Shown here piece after piece: positions 46,059 to 54,586 of a stretch of DNA of 64,000 nucleotides. The notes under the pieces were generated by a model. It was not told where the DNA came from. It saw nothing but the letters and a program-made list of their open reading frames with translations, and searched no databases. This DNA is from Thermoleophilum album (GTDB lineage Bacteria; Actinomycetota; Thermoleophilia; Solirubrobacterales; Thermoleophilaceae), in assembly GCF_028867705.1 (NCBI RefSeq), contig NZ_CP066171.1:558001-622000 (forward strand), in the 5' to 3' direction. The first letter of the stretch is position 1; each line of letters starts with the position of its first letter. The position numbers and the translations under genes are program-made.

Positions 46059-47261
46059 GTGTACAGCCGTAGCGATCGCGACCCGGGGAACGTTCCGTTC
46101 GTCGATCGCCGGGACGCCGGTCGGCGCCTTGCGCAGGCGCTGCGCGCTCTAGATCTCGACGGCCGCGACACCGTCGTCTACGGCCTGCCACGCGGCGGTG
46201 TGGTCGTAGCGCGCGAGGTGGCCGACACGCTCGCCGCGCCGCTCGCGGTTCTGGTCGTGCGCAAGCTCGGCGTGCCCGGGCACGAAGAGCTCGCCTTCGG
46301 TGCCGTCGCGAGCGGCGGCGTGCAAGTGATCGACGAGCGGATCGTCGCGAGCATCGGGCTCGACGACGAGACGGTCGCAGCCGTCGCGCGGCGCGAGCTC
46401 GCCGAGGTCGAGCGGCGTGAGCGGCTCTACGGCGGCACCGGCTGGGTTTCGCCCGCGGGGCGCACGGCGGTGCTGGTCGACGACGGGCTCGCGACCGGGT
46501 CGACGATGCGCGCGGCAATACACGCCGTGCGCGCCGCCGCGCCGCGCGCCGTCGTTGTGGCCGTGCCGGTGGCGCCACCCGACACCGTACGGGCGCTCGA
46601 GCATGAGGCCGACCGTGTGGTCGCGCTGCTCACGCCGGAGCCCTTCTACGCCGTCGGCGTCTGGTACCAGGACTTCCGTCAAGTCGACGATGACACGGTT
46701 CGCGCGCTGCTCGCGGAAGCGTCAGCACGCGCGCGCACCGTGGGTGTCGACGCGGGCGACGCGGTTAGGGGTGCCGACGAAGAAGGAGGCTGCGGAGATG
46801 GCACCGATGGCGCCGCGAGCGGCGGTGAGGGTGACGTTACAGCCGCTTCTGGCTACCGCTTCGTCGAGCACACAGGCGAGGTCGCCCTCGAGATCACCGC
46901 TCCTACGCTCGAGCGAGTCTTCGAGCTCGCGCTCGCCGCGCTCGCCGAGCTCCTCGCCGGCGACGCGAGCGCGGCGAGCGGCGCCAAGCCCCCGTCGATC
47001 ACCCGCGAGGTCGAGGTGCGCGCCAGTGACCTGCCGGCGCTGCTCGCCGAGTGGATGGCGGAGCTCCTCTACCTAGCCGACAGCACAGGGTTCGTCCCCT
47101 GCGCGGTAGAGCGGTTGGAGATCGAGGGCACGCGAGTGTGGGCGCGGGTGCGCGGTCGCTTCGACACTCCGTCGGCGCTGGTGAAAGCGGTCACCTATCA
47201 CCAGCTCGAGCTGGCGCGCAACGACACGGGCTGGCGAGCGCGCGTGGTGCTCGACGTCTGA
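46059..47261 (+). CDS. Phosphoribosyltransferase-archease fusion protein
   Basis: 400 residues. The first 220 form a type I PRTase: VVYGLPRGGVVVAREVADTL, LGVPGHEELAFGAVASGG and the PRPP loop VLVDDGLATGSTMRAA near residue 147. A Gly/Asp-rich linker of about 30 residues leads to an archease domain from about 263: YRFVEHTGEVALEITAPTLE, LLAEWMAELLYLAD, LVKAVTYHQLEL and the closing VVLDV. Archease activates RtcB by promoting guanylylation of its active site; the usual metal Asp of HTAD is Glu here (HTGE), the C-terminal Asp is kept. rtcB is 79 bases downstream. The frame is unbroken, so this is a genuine fusion as assembled. Confidence 0.85.
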   Translation: MYSRSDRDPGNVPFVDRRDAGRRLAQALRALDLDGRDTVVYGLPRGGVVVAREVADTLAAPLAVLVVRKLGVPGHEELAFGAVASGGVQVIDERIVASIGLDDETVAAVARRELAEVERRERLYGGTGWVSPAGRTAVLVDDGLATGSTMRAAIHAVRAAAPRAVVVAVPVAPPDTVRALEHEADRVVALLTPEPFYAVGVWYQDFRQVDDDTVRALLAEASARARTVGVDAGDAVRGADEEGGCGDGTDGAASGGEGDVTAASGYRFVEHTGEVALEITAPTLERVFELALAALAELLAGDASAASGAKPPSITREVEVRASDLPALLAEWMAELLYLADSTGFVPCAVERLEIEGTRVWARVRGRFDTPSALVKAVTYHQLELARNDTGWRARVVLDV

Positions 47262-47340
47262 AACTCGACGTCTGAAGCGCGCGGTCGGACGGTCGGCTCT
47301 GCCCTGCCAGCGTGAGCCGCTGCTAGACGTCTTGTCTGCG

Positions 47341-48783
47341 ATGGGCGCCTCCGAGCCGAGCCTGCGCCGGATCGATCCGACGACCTGGGAGATACCGCGC
47401 GACCCGCGCCGCGGCATGCGCGTTCCCGCACGCGTGATCGCCGACGGCGAGCTGCTTGCCGAGATCCGCGGCGACGAGTCGCTCGAACAGCTTCGCAACG
47501 TCGCGACGCTGCCCGGCATCGTCGAGGCGGCGATCGCCATGCCCGACATCCACCAGGGCTACGGCTTTCCCGTCGGTGGCGTCGCGGCGATGGACGTCGA
47601 CGATGGAGTGGTGTCGCCCGGTGGTGTCGGCTACGACATCAACTGCGGCGTGCGGCTGCTCGCGTTGCCGCTCGCCGCCGACGAGCTCGACGCGCCGACC
47701 AAGGAACGGCTGATGGACGAGCTCTTTCGGACGGTGCCGGTCGGGACGGGCTCGGGCGGCGGGATCGACCTGGGCGCTGCGCAGCTCGATCGCGTGCTGC
47801 GCGAAGGGCCGCGCGCTCTCCTCGCGCGCGGCGTCGGCGTCGAGGCCGACGTCGAGTGCTGCGAGTCGAACGGTCGGCTCGACGGCGCCGACCCCGCCGC
47901 GGTTTCGCCCCGTGCCCGCCAGCGTGGGGCCGGGCAGCTGGGGACGGTCGGCTCGGGCAACCACTTCGTCGAGCTGCAGAGCGTGGAGCGCATCGTGGCG
48001 CCCGAAGCGGCGCGCGCGCTCGGGCTCGCCGAAGGCCAACTGACGGTCTTGATTCACTCGGGATCGCGCGGCTTGGGACACCAGGTGTGCAGCGACTACG
48101 TGCGCACGATGGACAGCGTCATCGCCCGCTACGGCATCCGACTGCCCGACCGCCAGCTGGCGTGCGCGCCGATCTCCTCGCCCGAAGGCCGCGCCTACCT
48201 GGCCGCGATGGCCGCCGCCGCGAACTTCGCCTGGGCGAACCGGCACGCGATCGCGCACCGCGTGCGATCGGCGCTGCGACGCGTGCTCGGTGCCGGGGTG
48301 GCCGAAGGCACGACCACGATCTACGACGTGGCGCACAACGTCGCCAAGTTCGAGCGCTACCGCGGCCGGCGGCTGCTCGTTCACCGCAAGGGCGCGACCC
48401 GCGCCTTTCCTGCCGGCTCGAGCGAGATCCCGAGCCGCTACCGCAGCTGCGGCCAGCCGGTCTTCATCCCCGGCAGCATGGGCACCGCGAGCTGGGTGCT
48501 GGTCGGGGCGCCGGGCGCAGTCCAGCGCACCTTCGGAACCACCTGCCACGGCGCCGGCCGCCGGCTCAGCCGCACCCGCGCCCGCCGTCAGATCCACGGT
48601 CGCGAGCTCGCGCGCCAGCTCGGCGAACGCGGCATCGCCGTGCGCGCCGCCTCGGCGCGCGGTCTCGCCGAGGAGGCGCCCTTCGCCTACAAGGAGGTCG
48701 ATAGGGTCGTAGAGGTAGTCGAACGCGCCGGGATCGCGCGCCGTGTCGCGCGGCTCGTGCCGATCGGCGTCGTGAAAGGGTGA
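47341..48783 (+). CDS. rtcB: RNA-splicing ligase RtcB
   Basis: Joins 2',3'-cyclic-phosphate or 3'-phosphate RNA ends to 5'-OH using GTP and two Mn2+. The 480 residues show MPDIHQGYGFPVGGVAAMD, GVGYDINCGVR (metal Asp/Cys), TVGSGNHFVE, IHSGSRGLGHQV, YDVAHNVAKFE, VHRKGATRAFP, PGSMGTASWVL and TTCHGAGRRLSR with the His that is guanylylated. ATG 47341 is used; an in-frame start three codons earlier is possible. It follows the PRTase-archease fusion and precedes a degenerate PRTase-like gene. A host role in tRNA or rRNA repair is likely. Confidence 0.94.
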   Translation: MGASEPSLRRIDPTTWEIPRDPRRGMRVPARVIADGELLAEIRGDESLEQLRNVATLPGIVEAAIAMPDIHQGYGFPVGGVAAMDVDDGVVSPGGVGYDINCGVRLLALPLAADELDAPTKERLMDELFRTVPVGTGSGGGIDLGAAQLDRVLREGPRALLARGVGVEADVECCESNGRLDGADPAAVSPRARQRGAGQLGTVGSGNHFVELQSVERIVAPEAARALGLAEGQLTVLIHSGSRGLGHQVCSDYVRTMDSVIARYGIRLPDRQLACAPISSPEGRAYLAAMAAAANFAWANRHAIAHRVRSALRRVLGAGVAEGTTTIYDVAHNVAKFERYRGRRLLVHRKGATRAFPAGSSEIPSRYRSCGQPVFIPGSMGTASWVLVGAPGAVQRTFGTTCHGAGRRLSRTRARRQIHGRELARQLGERGIAVRAASARGLAEEAPFAYKEVDRVVEVVERAGIARRVARLVPIGVVKG

Positions 48784-48817
48784 ACTACCCCAACGCGAGC
48801 AGGGAGGGGGAGCCTCG

Positions 48818-49339
48818 ATGGCAAAGGCGAAGTTCGCCGACCGTTTCGAAGCCGGGCGTCGGCTCGCCGTTCTCCTGGACGGCCTCGACGGCGACGTGGT
48901 GGTGCTCGCGGTCACCCGTCAGGCGTTGCCCGTGGCGTTCGAGGTGGCGCGCGCCCTCGACGCGCGCTTGGACGGCGTGCCCGGCGACGCCCGCGCCTGG
49001 CGCGGTGAGCCGCCACGGATCGAGCTCGCCGGGCGCGAAGTGCTGCTTGTCGACGACGGCACCTGCAAGCCGGCCCGCTTCGCCGAGGCCGCGGCGGCCG
49101 TCCGGGCGCTCGGCGCGCGGCGGCTGACCGCTGCCTTCCCTGCCACGACCCGCGAGCTCGAAGAGGAGGCGGCGCGCACGGTCGAAGAGATCCACGTCGC
49201 CGAACCAGGCGACCCGAGCTACGGCGACGATTCTCCGGTGACCGGCGAGCTTGCTGCGGAACTGCTCGAGCGCGCCCTCGAGCTGTACGCCACCGGCCCG
49301 CGCGTCGAGCTGCGCACGCACGGCGTCCACGACGCCTGA
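48818..49339 (+). CDS. Phosphoribosyltransferase-like protein with altered PRPP loop
   Basis: 173 residues. FADRFEAGRRLAVLLDGL at the start and VVVLAVTRQALPVAFEVARALD are type I PRTase features. The PRPP loop reads VLLVDDGTCKPARFAEA: the acidic pair is kept, but the TGxT that binds PRPP phosphate is gone, so enzyme activity is doubtful. gggaggggga precedes the ATG. It lies 34 bases after rtcB on the same strand and probably belongs to the same transcript. Confidence 0.7.
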   Translation: MAKAKFADRFEAGRRLAVLLDGLDGDVVVLAVTRQALPVAFEVARALDARLDGVPGDARAWRGEPPRIELAGREVLLVDDGTCKPARFAEAAAAVRALGARRLTAAFPATTRELEEEAARTVEEIHVAEPGDPSYGDDSPVTGELAAELLERALELYATGPRVELRTHGVHDA

Positions 49340-49349
49340 CAGCGCAGCG

Positions 49350-50267
49350 CTAGCCGGCCCGAGCTAGCCGCCGTCGCACGTCGTCGAGAGTCGCCGGGCG
49401 CGCTTCGATCTGCACCCAGACGTCGCCCAACCGCGCAAGCCGGCGCCAGACGTTGCCGATGTCGAACCGGTCGGGACGTGTGCGCCGCTGTCCGAGCTCG
49501 CTCGGACGCAGCGGAACGGCGACGGTGGCGCGCGGCGTCGCTCGAACCGCGTACGGCGGCACCGCCGTCTGGGCGTACCCGTTGCGCGCGACGTCGATGT
49601 AGACGCGTTCACCGCGCGACGCCCGCCGCTGCGCGACGGTGAAATCGTCGGGGTGGCGGCGAGCCAACCGTTCGGCCAGGTCGTGGGCGAGTGCGCGCAC
49701 GGCGTCGAAATCGCTGTCGGGTTCGATCGCCGCGACGACGTGAAAGCCACGCTTGCCGGTCGCGAGCACATGCGGCGCCAACCCGACGCGCGCAAGCGCG
49801 CGGACGACGGTGCGAGTGGCGGCGCGTACCCGGGCGACCGGGGCAGCGGGTGGGGGATCGAGATCGAAGATCAGCCGGTCAGGATTGGCGAGGCGGGGGG
49901 TGCGTGACGTCCACACGTGCGGTGTGATGCACGCCTGGTCGGCTAGGTACACGAGCGTCGCGGCGCGCTCGATGACGGCGTAGGTCGTCTCGCCGCCTGC
50001 CTTGCGGGGCACGGTGACGCGGTCGATCCAACCGGGAAAGTGCGCCGGCACCTCCTTCTGTACGAAACCCTCTTGCTCGATTCCGTCGGGGTAGCGCTCC
50101 ATGCTGACGGGGCGCCCGCGCAGGTGCGGGAGCATCAGCGGCGCGACGCGCAGGTAGTAGCGGGCTAGATCCAGCTTCGTGATGCCCGCTGCGGGGAACA
50201 GCACCTTCTCGGGTCGCGCGATGCGCAGCTCGCGACCGTCGACCGTCAGCCTGGCAGGGTCGCTCAC
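49350..50267 (-). CDS. LigD polymerase-domain protein (stand-alone)
   Basis: Archaeo-eukaryotic primase-type polymerase of 305 residues: LTVDGRELRIARPEKVLFP at the start, YYLRVAPLMLPHLRGRPVSM, the metal pair in RLIFDLDPPP, GKRGFHVVAAIEPDSD, and the core YIDVARNGYAQTAVPPYAVR. In bacteria this domain fills gaps in non-homologous end joining beside Ku and a ligase; neither is in the window. GTG 50267 overlaps the stop of the cation-efflux gene (GTGA). A longer frame to 51344 is the shadow of that gene. Confidence 0.86.
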   Translation of the reverse strand: MSDPARLTVDGRELRIARPEKVLFPAAGITKLDLARYYLRVAPLMLPHLRGRPVSMERYPDGIEQEGFVQKEVPAHFPGWIDRVTVPRKAGGETTYAVIERAATLVYLADQACITPHVWTSRTPRLANPDRLIFDLDPPPAAPVARVRAATRTVVRALARVGLAPHVLATGKRGFHVVAAIEPDSDFDAVRALAHDLAERLARRHPDDFTVAQRRASRGERVYIDVARNGYAQTAVPPYAVRATPRATVAVPLRPSELGQRRTRPDRFDIGNVWRRLARLGDVWVQIEARPATLDDVRRRLARAG

Positions 50268-51337
50268 CGCGCGTTCGGGCGCTTGGCGTGGTCGCCGTTT
50301 CGCGGCTCGCCGCCGGAAGCGAGCGACAGGTTGCGTCCCGGGGCGATCGCGTGCTCGACCTGGAACGTGGTGTGCTCGATCCCGAAACGGGAGCGCGCCA
50401 CCTCGGCGAGTCGGCGCCGTGCGGCGTGGCAGTCGGAACCGGGGCGGACGATCACGTGCGCCGAAAGGGCCGGGAACCCCGACGTCACCTCCCAAACGTG
50501 GAGATCGTGAACATCGACGACCTCGGGGTCGGCGGCGAGCTCGGCCACCAACCGGCTGGGGTCGACTCCCCGTGGCGCGCCCTCGAGCAGCACGTGGGTC
50601 GCTTCGCGCACTAGCGCCCAGCCCGAGCGCAGCATCAAGAGCGCGACCAGCGCCGCGGCGACGCCGTCGGCGCGCGGCGAGCCGCCCGCCCACACGATCG
50701 CTCCGGCGACGGCGGTCGCGATGAACGCGAAGAGGTCGGTGAGGACGTGCTGGAAAGCGCCCTCGACGTTCAAGCTGCGGCGCTCGGCACCGGCGAGGAT
50801 CCGCACGCACGCCAGGTTCACGGCGATCCCGGCGAGGGCTGTGGCGACAACGATCGGCCCGTCGACCGTCGGCGGCGTGACGAAACGGCGCGCCGCCTCG
50901 TACAGGATCACGAGGCCGAAAACGATCAGGGTGAGGCCGTTCGCCTGGGCGGAGATTACCTCCGCTCGCCGCAAGCCGTAGGTGTAGCCGCCCGCCGGCG
51001 GGCGCGCGGCGAGCCGTGCTGCGACGAGCGCGAGCGCGAGCGCGCCGGCGTCGGTGAGCATGTGCGCGGCGTCGGACAGCAGCGCCAGCGAACCCGAGAC
51101 GATGGCGGCGACCACCTCGGCGACAAGGAAGGCGACCAGTAGCGCCAGGGCGGCGGCGAGGCGGCGCCGCGACCCGCTTCGTGCCGTTTCGTGCCAGTGG
51201 TGGTGGCCGTGTGCGTGGGGATGGCCGTGACCGTGACCGTGACCGTGGCCTCGCCCCGGCTCTCCGCCGCTTCCAAGCTCGTCGCCAGGGTGTACCCGAG
51301 CGCCAGCGGCCGTTTTTCGGGCCCTGTCCGAGCTCAC
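50264..51337 (-). CDS. Cation diffusion facilitator (CzcD-like, zinc/cobalt efflux)
   Basis: 357 residues. An N-terminal His-rich stretch (repeated GHGH, HPHAHGHHHWH, residues 30-50) suggests metal buffering. Six membrane spans follow; the transport site residues are in SLALLSDAAHMLTD (span 2) and FQHVLTDLFAFIATA (span 5). The C-terminal cytoplasmic domain has VDVHDLHVWEVTSGFPALSAHV and a HTTFQVEH end. GTG start at 51337. It is coupled by GTGA overlap to the polymerase gene, with no functional link known. Confidence 0.92.
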   Translation of the reverse strand: MSSDRARKTAAGARVHPGDELGSGGEPGRGHGHGHGHGHPHAHGHHHWHETARSGSRRRLAAALALLVAFLVAEVVAAIVSGSLALLSDAAHMLTDAGALALALVAARLAARPPAGGYTYGLRRAEVISAQANGLTLIVFGLVILYEAARRFVTPPTVDGPIVVATALAGIAVNLACVRILAGAERRSLNVEGAFQHVLTDLFAFIATAVAGAIVWAGGSPRADGVAAALVALLMLRSGWALVREATHVLLEGAPRGVDPSRLVAELAADPEVVDVHDLHVWEVTSGFPALSAHVIVRPGSDCHAARRRLAEVARSRFGIEHTTFQVEHAIAPGRNLSLASGGEPRNGDHAKRPNAR

Positions 51338-51446
51338 GCGTCAATGCTCGCAGAGCGGGAGGGTTCGCGCACGCCGCGCGAGAGCTGTGCGGCGGCTCGC
51401 CGAATGCTCGCGAGCGGGGCCACGCAGGGCGCGGCAGGCGGTCGGG

Positions 51447-52118
51447 TCACTGGCCAGCGGAGCCGTCGGAAGGCGGCGACTGCGGCGTCGCTTGGGGAGC
51501 GGTGTGCGTCGGTGCGGTGGGCCCGCCGGCCGGCGGCTGCTCGGCGGGCGGCGTGGTCGGCGTGGTGCGCGGCGTCTGCGCCTCGTTGTCGTCCGGCGTC
51601 GTCCCTTGGGGTGCCGGTGCCGAGTTCGCGCCACCGACTGTCTTGGTCGGCGCTGTCGTGGTGCGCGCTGGCTCACGCTCTTCGCTGCCCGCCCCGCCGA
51701 AGATCGTCGTGCGACGGCCGCGGTCGGCCAACGACCGCCCCGCCACGAGTTCGGACGCAGTGAGTAGGGCGCCGCCGACAACAAAGCCCGCGATTCCCGT
51801 CGCGAGCGCGGCGAGGAGAATGCGCCGGCGGAGCCGTTCGGCAGCCGCCCGGTAGACGCGAATCCCCGGTCCGCTTGCGGTACGAGCGGCGGCTCCGCGG
51901 CGGCGCACGCGCGGCTCTAGCCGCGCGAGCGGACGCTCGAGCAGCTCGCTGACAAGCGCGACGATTATCGGCGTCACGGCTGCCGCTACGGGCGTGCCCG
52001 GCCGCCACACGTGCGAGGTGACGACAGCCGCCGTCGCCGACGACACGCTGGCGACCGCGAGCGTGCGCAGCGACAACCGTCCGCCGTGCGCCCTCCTGCC
52101 ATCGGCGCCTGCGGACAT
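51447..52118 (-). CDS. Hypothetical membrane protein with Thr/Pro-rich tail
   Basis: 223 residues with no family I recognise. Two hydrophobic segments lie at about 20-60 (VSSATAAVVTSHVW, AVTPIIVALVSELL) and 98-120 (ILLAALATGIAGFVVGGALL), followed by about 90 residues of Thr/Pro/Gln-rich, probably disordered sequence that would lie outside or inside the wall. Arg-rich loops sit between the spans. Divergent from the amine oxidase gene. Similar two-span proteins with Pro/Thr tails occur in Solirubrobacterales, but no function is known to me. Confidence 0.65.
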   Translation of the reverse strand: MSAGADGRRAHGGRLSLRTLAVASVSSATAAVVTSHVWRPGTPVAAAVTPIIVALVSELLERPLARLEPRVRRRGAAARTASGPGIRVYRAAAERLRRRILLAALATGIAGFVVGGALLTASELVAGRSLADRGRRTTIFGGAGSEEREPARTTTAPTKTVGGANSAPAPQGTTPDDNEAQTPRTTPTTPPAEQPPAGGPTAPTHTAPQATPQSPPSDGSAGQ

Positions 52119-52236
52119 CGCGGCCGCAGGCTAGCGTTCGGCCCGCAGTGACGGGACGTCCTGGCGCAGCTCGGCGCGAAGCGCTCGCCGGAGCGAAGCG
52201 TCGGCGCGCATGTGCGCGCGGAAAGGGGGAGCGGGA

Positions 52237-53601
52237 GTGGCAAGCGCAGCGCTCGAGACCGACGTAGTCGTCGTCGGAGCGGGACTTGCGGGGCTCGCCT
52301 GCGCGCGTGAGCTCGAGCGTGCCGGTCTGGCAGCGGCCGTGCTCGAGGCTCGCGACCGCGTGGGCGGGCGCATCCTCGGTCGCGAGATCGCCCCCGACAC
52401 CGTCGTCGAGCTCGGGGCGCAGTGGGTCGGGCCCGGTCAGGACCGCGTGCTCGCGCTGGCGACCGAACTCGGAGTCGACACATACCCCACTTACCGCGAG
52501 GGCATGCGACTTTTCGAGCACGGCGACAAGGTCACGCGCTACCGCGGCACGATCCCACGCCTCAACCCGCTCGTGCTGGCCGAGGTCCAGGTCGCGCTCT
52601 GGCGGATCGATCGCCTCGCTCGGCGCGTGCCCTGCGAGGCACCCTGGGAGGCTCCGCGCGCGCACCGGCTCGATGCGGAAACGGCTGCCAGCTGGATCCG
52701 GCGCTCCGTGCGGTCCGCCACCGCCCGCAAGCTGCTGGCGCTGGCGGTCGAGGCGGTCTGGGCGTGCGAGCCCGAGGACCTCTCCTTTCTGCACATGCTC
52801 TTCTACGTCCGTTCCGCCGGAGGCTTCGAGCGTCTTCTGGAAACTGAGGGCGGCGCCCAGGAGCGCCGCTTCGTCGGCGGTTCGCAGCTCTTGCCGCACC
52901 GTCTTGCGGCCGAGCTGGCGTCGCCACCGGTACTCCGCTCGCCGGTACGCCGGATCGAGTGGGGCGACGATCGCGTCACCGTGATCGCCGATCGCGCCCG
53001 TTTCCGTGCCCGCCGCTGTGTGGTGGCGCTGCCGCCACCGCTGGCCTGCCGGATCGAGTACGACCCGCCGCTGCCGGCGCTGCGCGACCAGCTCGCCCAG
53101 CGCACCCCGCTCGGGACGGTGATCAAGTGCATGGCCGTCTACGACGAGCCGTTCTGGCGCGACGAGGGGCTGAGCGGCGAGGCGACGAGCACTGTCGGCC
53201 CGGTGGGCGTGACCTTCGACAACTCGCCCCCGCAGGGTCGGCCGGGCGTTCTGCTCGGGTTCCTCGAGGGGCGGGCGGCACGGACGCTCGCCGGGGCGAC
53301 GGTCGCACAGCGGCGGGAGGCGGTACTTGCCTGTTTCGCCCGCCTCTTCGGGCCGCGCGCCGCTCGCCCTCGCGACTTCGTGGAACACAGCTGGGCCGAC
53401 GATCCCTGGTCGCGCGGGTGTTACGGCTGTCACTTCACGCCCGGCACGTGGACCGCGTACGGCAGCGCCTGGCGCCGGCCGGTGGGGCCGATCCACTGGG
53501 CGGGCGCCGAGTACGCGACGCGCTGGAACGGCTACATGGACGGCGCCGTGCGCTCCGGCGAGGAGACCGCGCGCACGCTCGCGGCCGAGCTCGCCGGTTG
53601 A
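52237..53601 (+). CDS. Flavin monoamine oxidase family protein
   Basis: FAD-dependent amine oxidase of 454 residues. The dinucleotide-binding loop VVVVGAGLAGLACARELE and RDRVGGRILGREI (FAD) are N-terminal; VELGAQWVGPGQDR, VKCMAVYDEPFW-like IKCMAVYDEPFWR, and the C-terminal GCYGCHFTPG and IHWAGAEYATRWNGYMDGA (FAD) follow. These enzymes oxidise primary or polyamines, making H2O2. GTG 52237 is preferred because AAAGGGGGAG precedes it; ATG 52210 would add nine residues. Cytoplasmic, no signal peptide. Confidence 0.87.
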   Translation: MASAALETDVVVVGAGLAGLACARELERAGLAAAVLEARDRVGGRILGREIAPDTVVELGAQWVGPGQDRVLALATELGVDTYPTYREGMRLFEHGDKVTRYRGTIPRLNPLVLAEVQVALWRIDRLARRVPCEAPWEAPRAHRLDAETAASWIRRSVRSATARKLLALAVEAVWACEPEDLSFLHMLFYVRSAGGFERLLETEGGAQERRFVGGSQLLPHRLAAELASPPVLRSPVRRIEWGDDRVTVIADRARFRARRCVVALPPPLACRIEYDPPLPALRDQLAQRTPLGTVIKCMAVYDEPFWRDEGLSGEATSTVGPVGVTFDNSPPQGRPGVLLGFLEGRAARTLAGATVAQRREAVLACFARLFGPRAARPRDFVEHSWADDPWSRGCYGCHFTPGTWTAYGSAWRRPVGPIHWAGAEYATRWNGYMDGAVRSGEETARTLAAELAG

Positions 53602-53642
53602 GTTGGTCGGGACCCTTTAGGGGTTAGCGGCCGGGGCGGGCG

Positions 53643-53891
53643 TCAGACCGCGCCCGCTTCGACGTGGTCGCGCAAACCGCGTATCCCTTCCTGCTGCGCA
53701 CAGGCGGCGCAACAGAAGATCATCTCGCCGGCCTCGACGCCGTGCCCGATCACCCGGCAGCCGCAGTGTTCGCAGCGTGGCGCCAGCGCGTGGATCGCGC
53801 ACTCGAAGCAGTCGAAGGTGTGGCGCTCGCTGGCGACGACGATCTCCATCGTGCGCTCGTAATCGTTGCCGCAGACCTCGCAGCGTCCCAT
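53643..53891 (-). CDS. Small zinc-binding protein with multiple CxxC
   Basis: 82 residues with CEVCGNDY, FDCFECAIHAL, CEHCGCRVIGHGVE and FCCAACAQQ: about ten cysteines arranged as three to four Cys-x-x-Cys pairs. The protein resembles short treble-clef or metallothionein-like proteins found in many actinobacteria; function unknown. The ATG follows gaggaggaagcg. It converges on the amine oxidase gene 42 bases away. No other frame is competitive. Confidence 0.72.
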   Translation of the reverse strand: MGRCEVCGNDYERTMEIVVASERHTFDCFECAIHALAPRCEHCGCRVIGHGVEAGEMIFCCAACAQQEGIRGLRDHVEAGAV

Positions 53892-54000
53892 CGCTTCCTC
53901 CTCGTTCGACGGCAGTGGTCGCTTGCGTCTACACGCTCGCGCTTACCCGTTCCGTTGCTGCGGCTACCGCCGCCCGCCCGCACCACCCGCCTACGCCGCG

Positions 54001-54072
54001 CACCGGTGCGCACCGCTGCGCAACGGCGCGCACCGCTGCGCACCGGCGCGCATCGCTGCGCACCGTCGCACG
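54001..54072 (+). repeat. Tandem 20-base repeats, 3.6 copies
   Basis: Units of consensus CACCGGCGCGCACCGCTGCG with one to three differences, in the otherwise empty 53892-54107 interval between the small zinc protein and YjbQ genes. No coding function apparent. Confidence 0.75.
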
Positions 54073-54107
54073 CTTGTCGCCCACCCCCGCGTGCTGCCGC
54101 TCGCCCT

Positions 54108-54569
54108 CTACTCGCCGAGGACCTTGATCACCATCCGCTTCGGGCGCTGGCCGTCGAACTCGCAGTAGAAGATCTGCTGCCAGGGCCCGAGATCGAGGCG
54201 GCCGTCGGTGATCGGAACGATCACCTGGTGGTGGACGAGGAGGTTCTTGAGGTGGGCGTCGCCGTTGTCCTCGCCACCGGCGTGGTGGCGGTAGTCGCCC
54301 GGGTCGGGGAGCAGCTGGCGAGCGACTTCGTTGCTCGGCGCCCGCCAGCTCGGCGGCGCGATCTTGTCGAGCCACTCCATCACATCGGCGTGCAACCCCG
54401 GCTCGTCGTCGTTGATCCAGACCGCGGCCGTGATGTGCATCGCGCAGACGACAGCGATCCCCTCGCTTACCCCCGCCTCGTCGACCGCTTGCTGGACGTC
54501 CTCGGTGATGCGCACGAACTCGCGGCGCTCGCGGGTGTGGTAAGTGCGGTAGACGGTATGGGACTTCAC
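54108..54569 (-). CDS. YjbQ family (UPF0047) protein
   Basis: 153 residues matching the family closely: [52 protein letters not shown] and [19 protein letters not shown]. The three conserved histidines (MHIT, HHAG, AHLKN) line a pocket that binds metal in known structures. Thiamine-phosphate synthase activity has been reported for E. coli YjbQ, weakly; the biological role is open. ggaggtgag lies about 15 bases before the ATG. Divergent from the SDR gene (17 bases). Confidence 0.88.
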   Translation of the reverse strand: MKSHTVYRTYHTRERREFVRITEDVQQAVDEAGVSEGIAVVCAMHITAAVWINDDEPGLHADVMEWLDKIAPPSWRAPSNEVARQLLPDPGDYRHHAGGEDNGDAHLKNLLVHHQVIVPITDGRLDLGPWQQIFYCEFDGQRPKRMVIKVLGE

Positions 54570-54586
54570 CGGCGAATCTCACCTCC

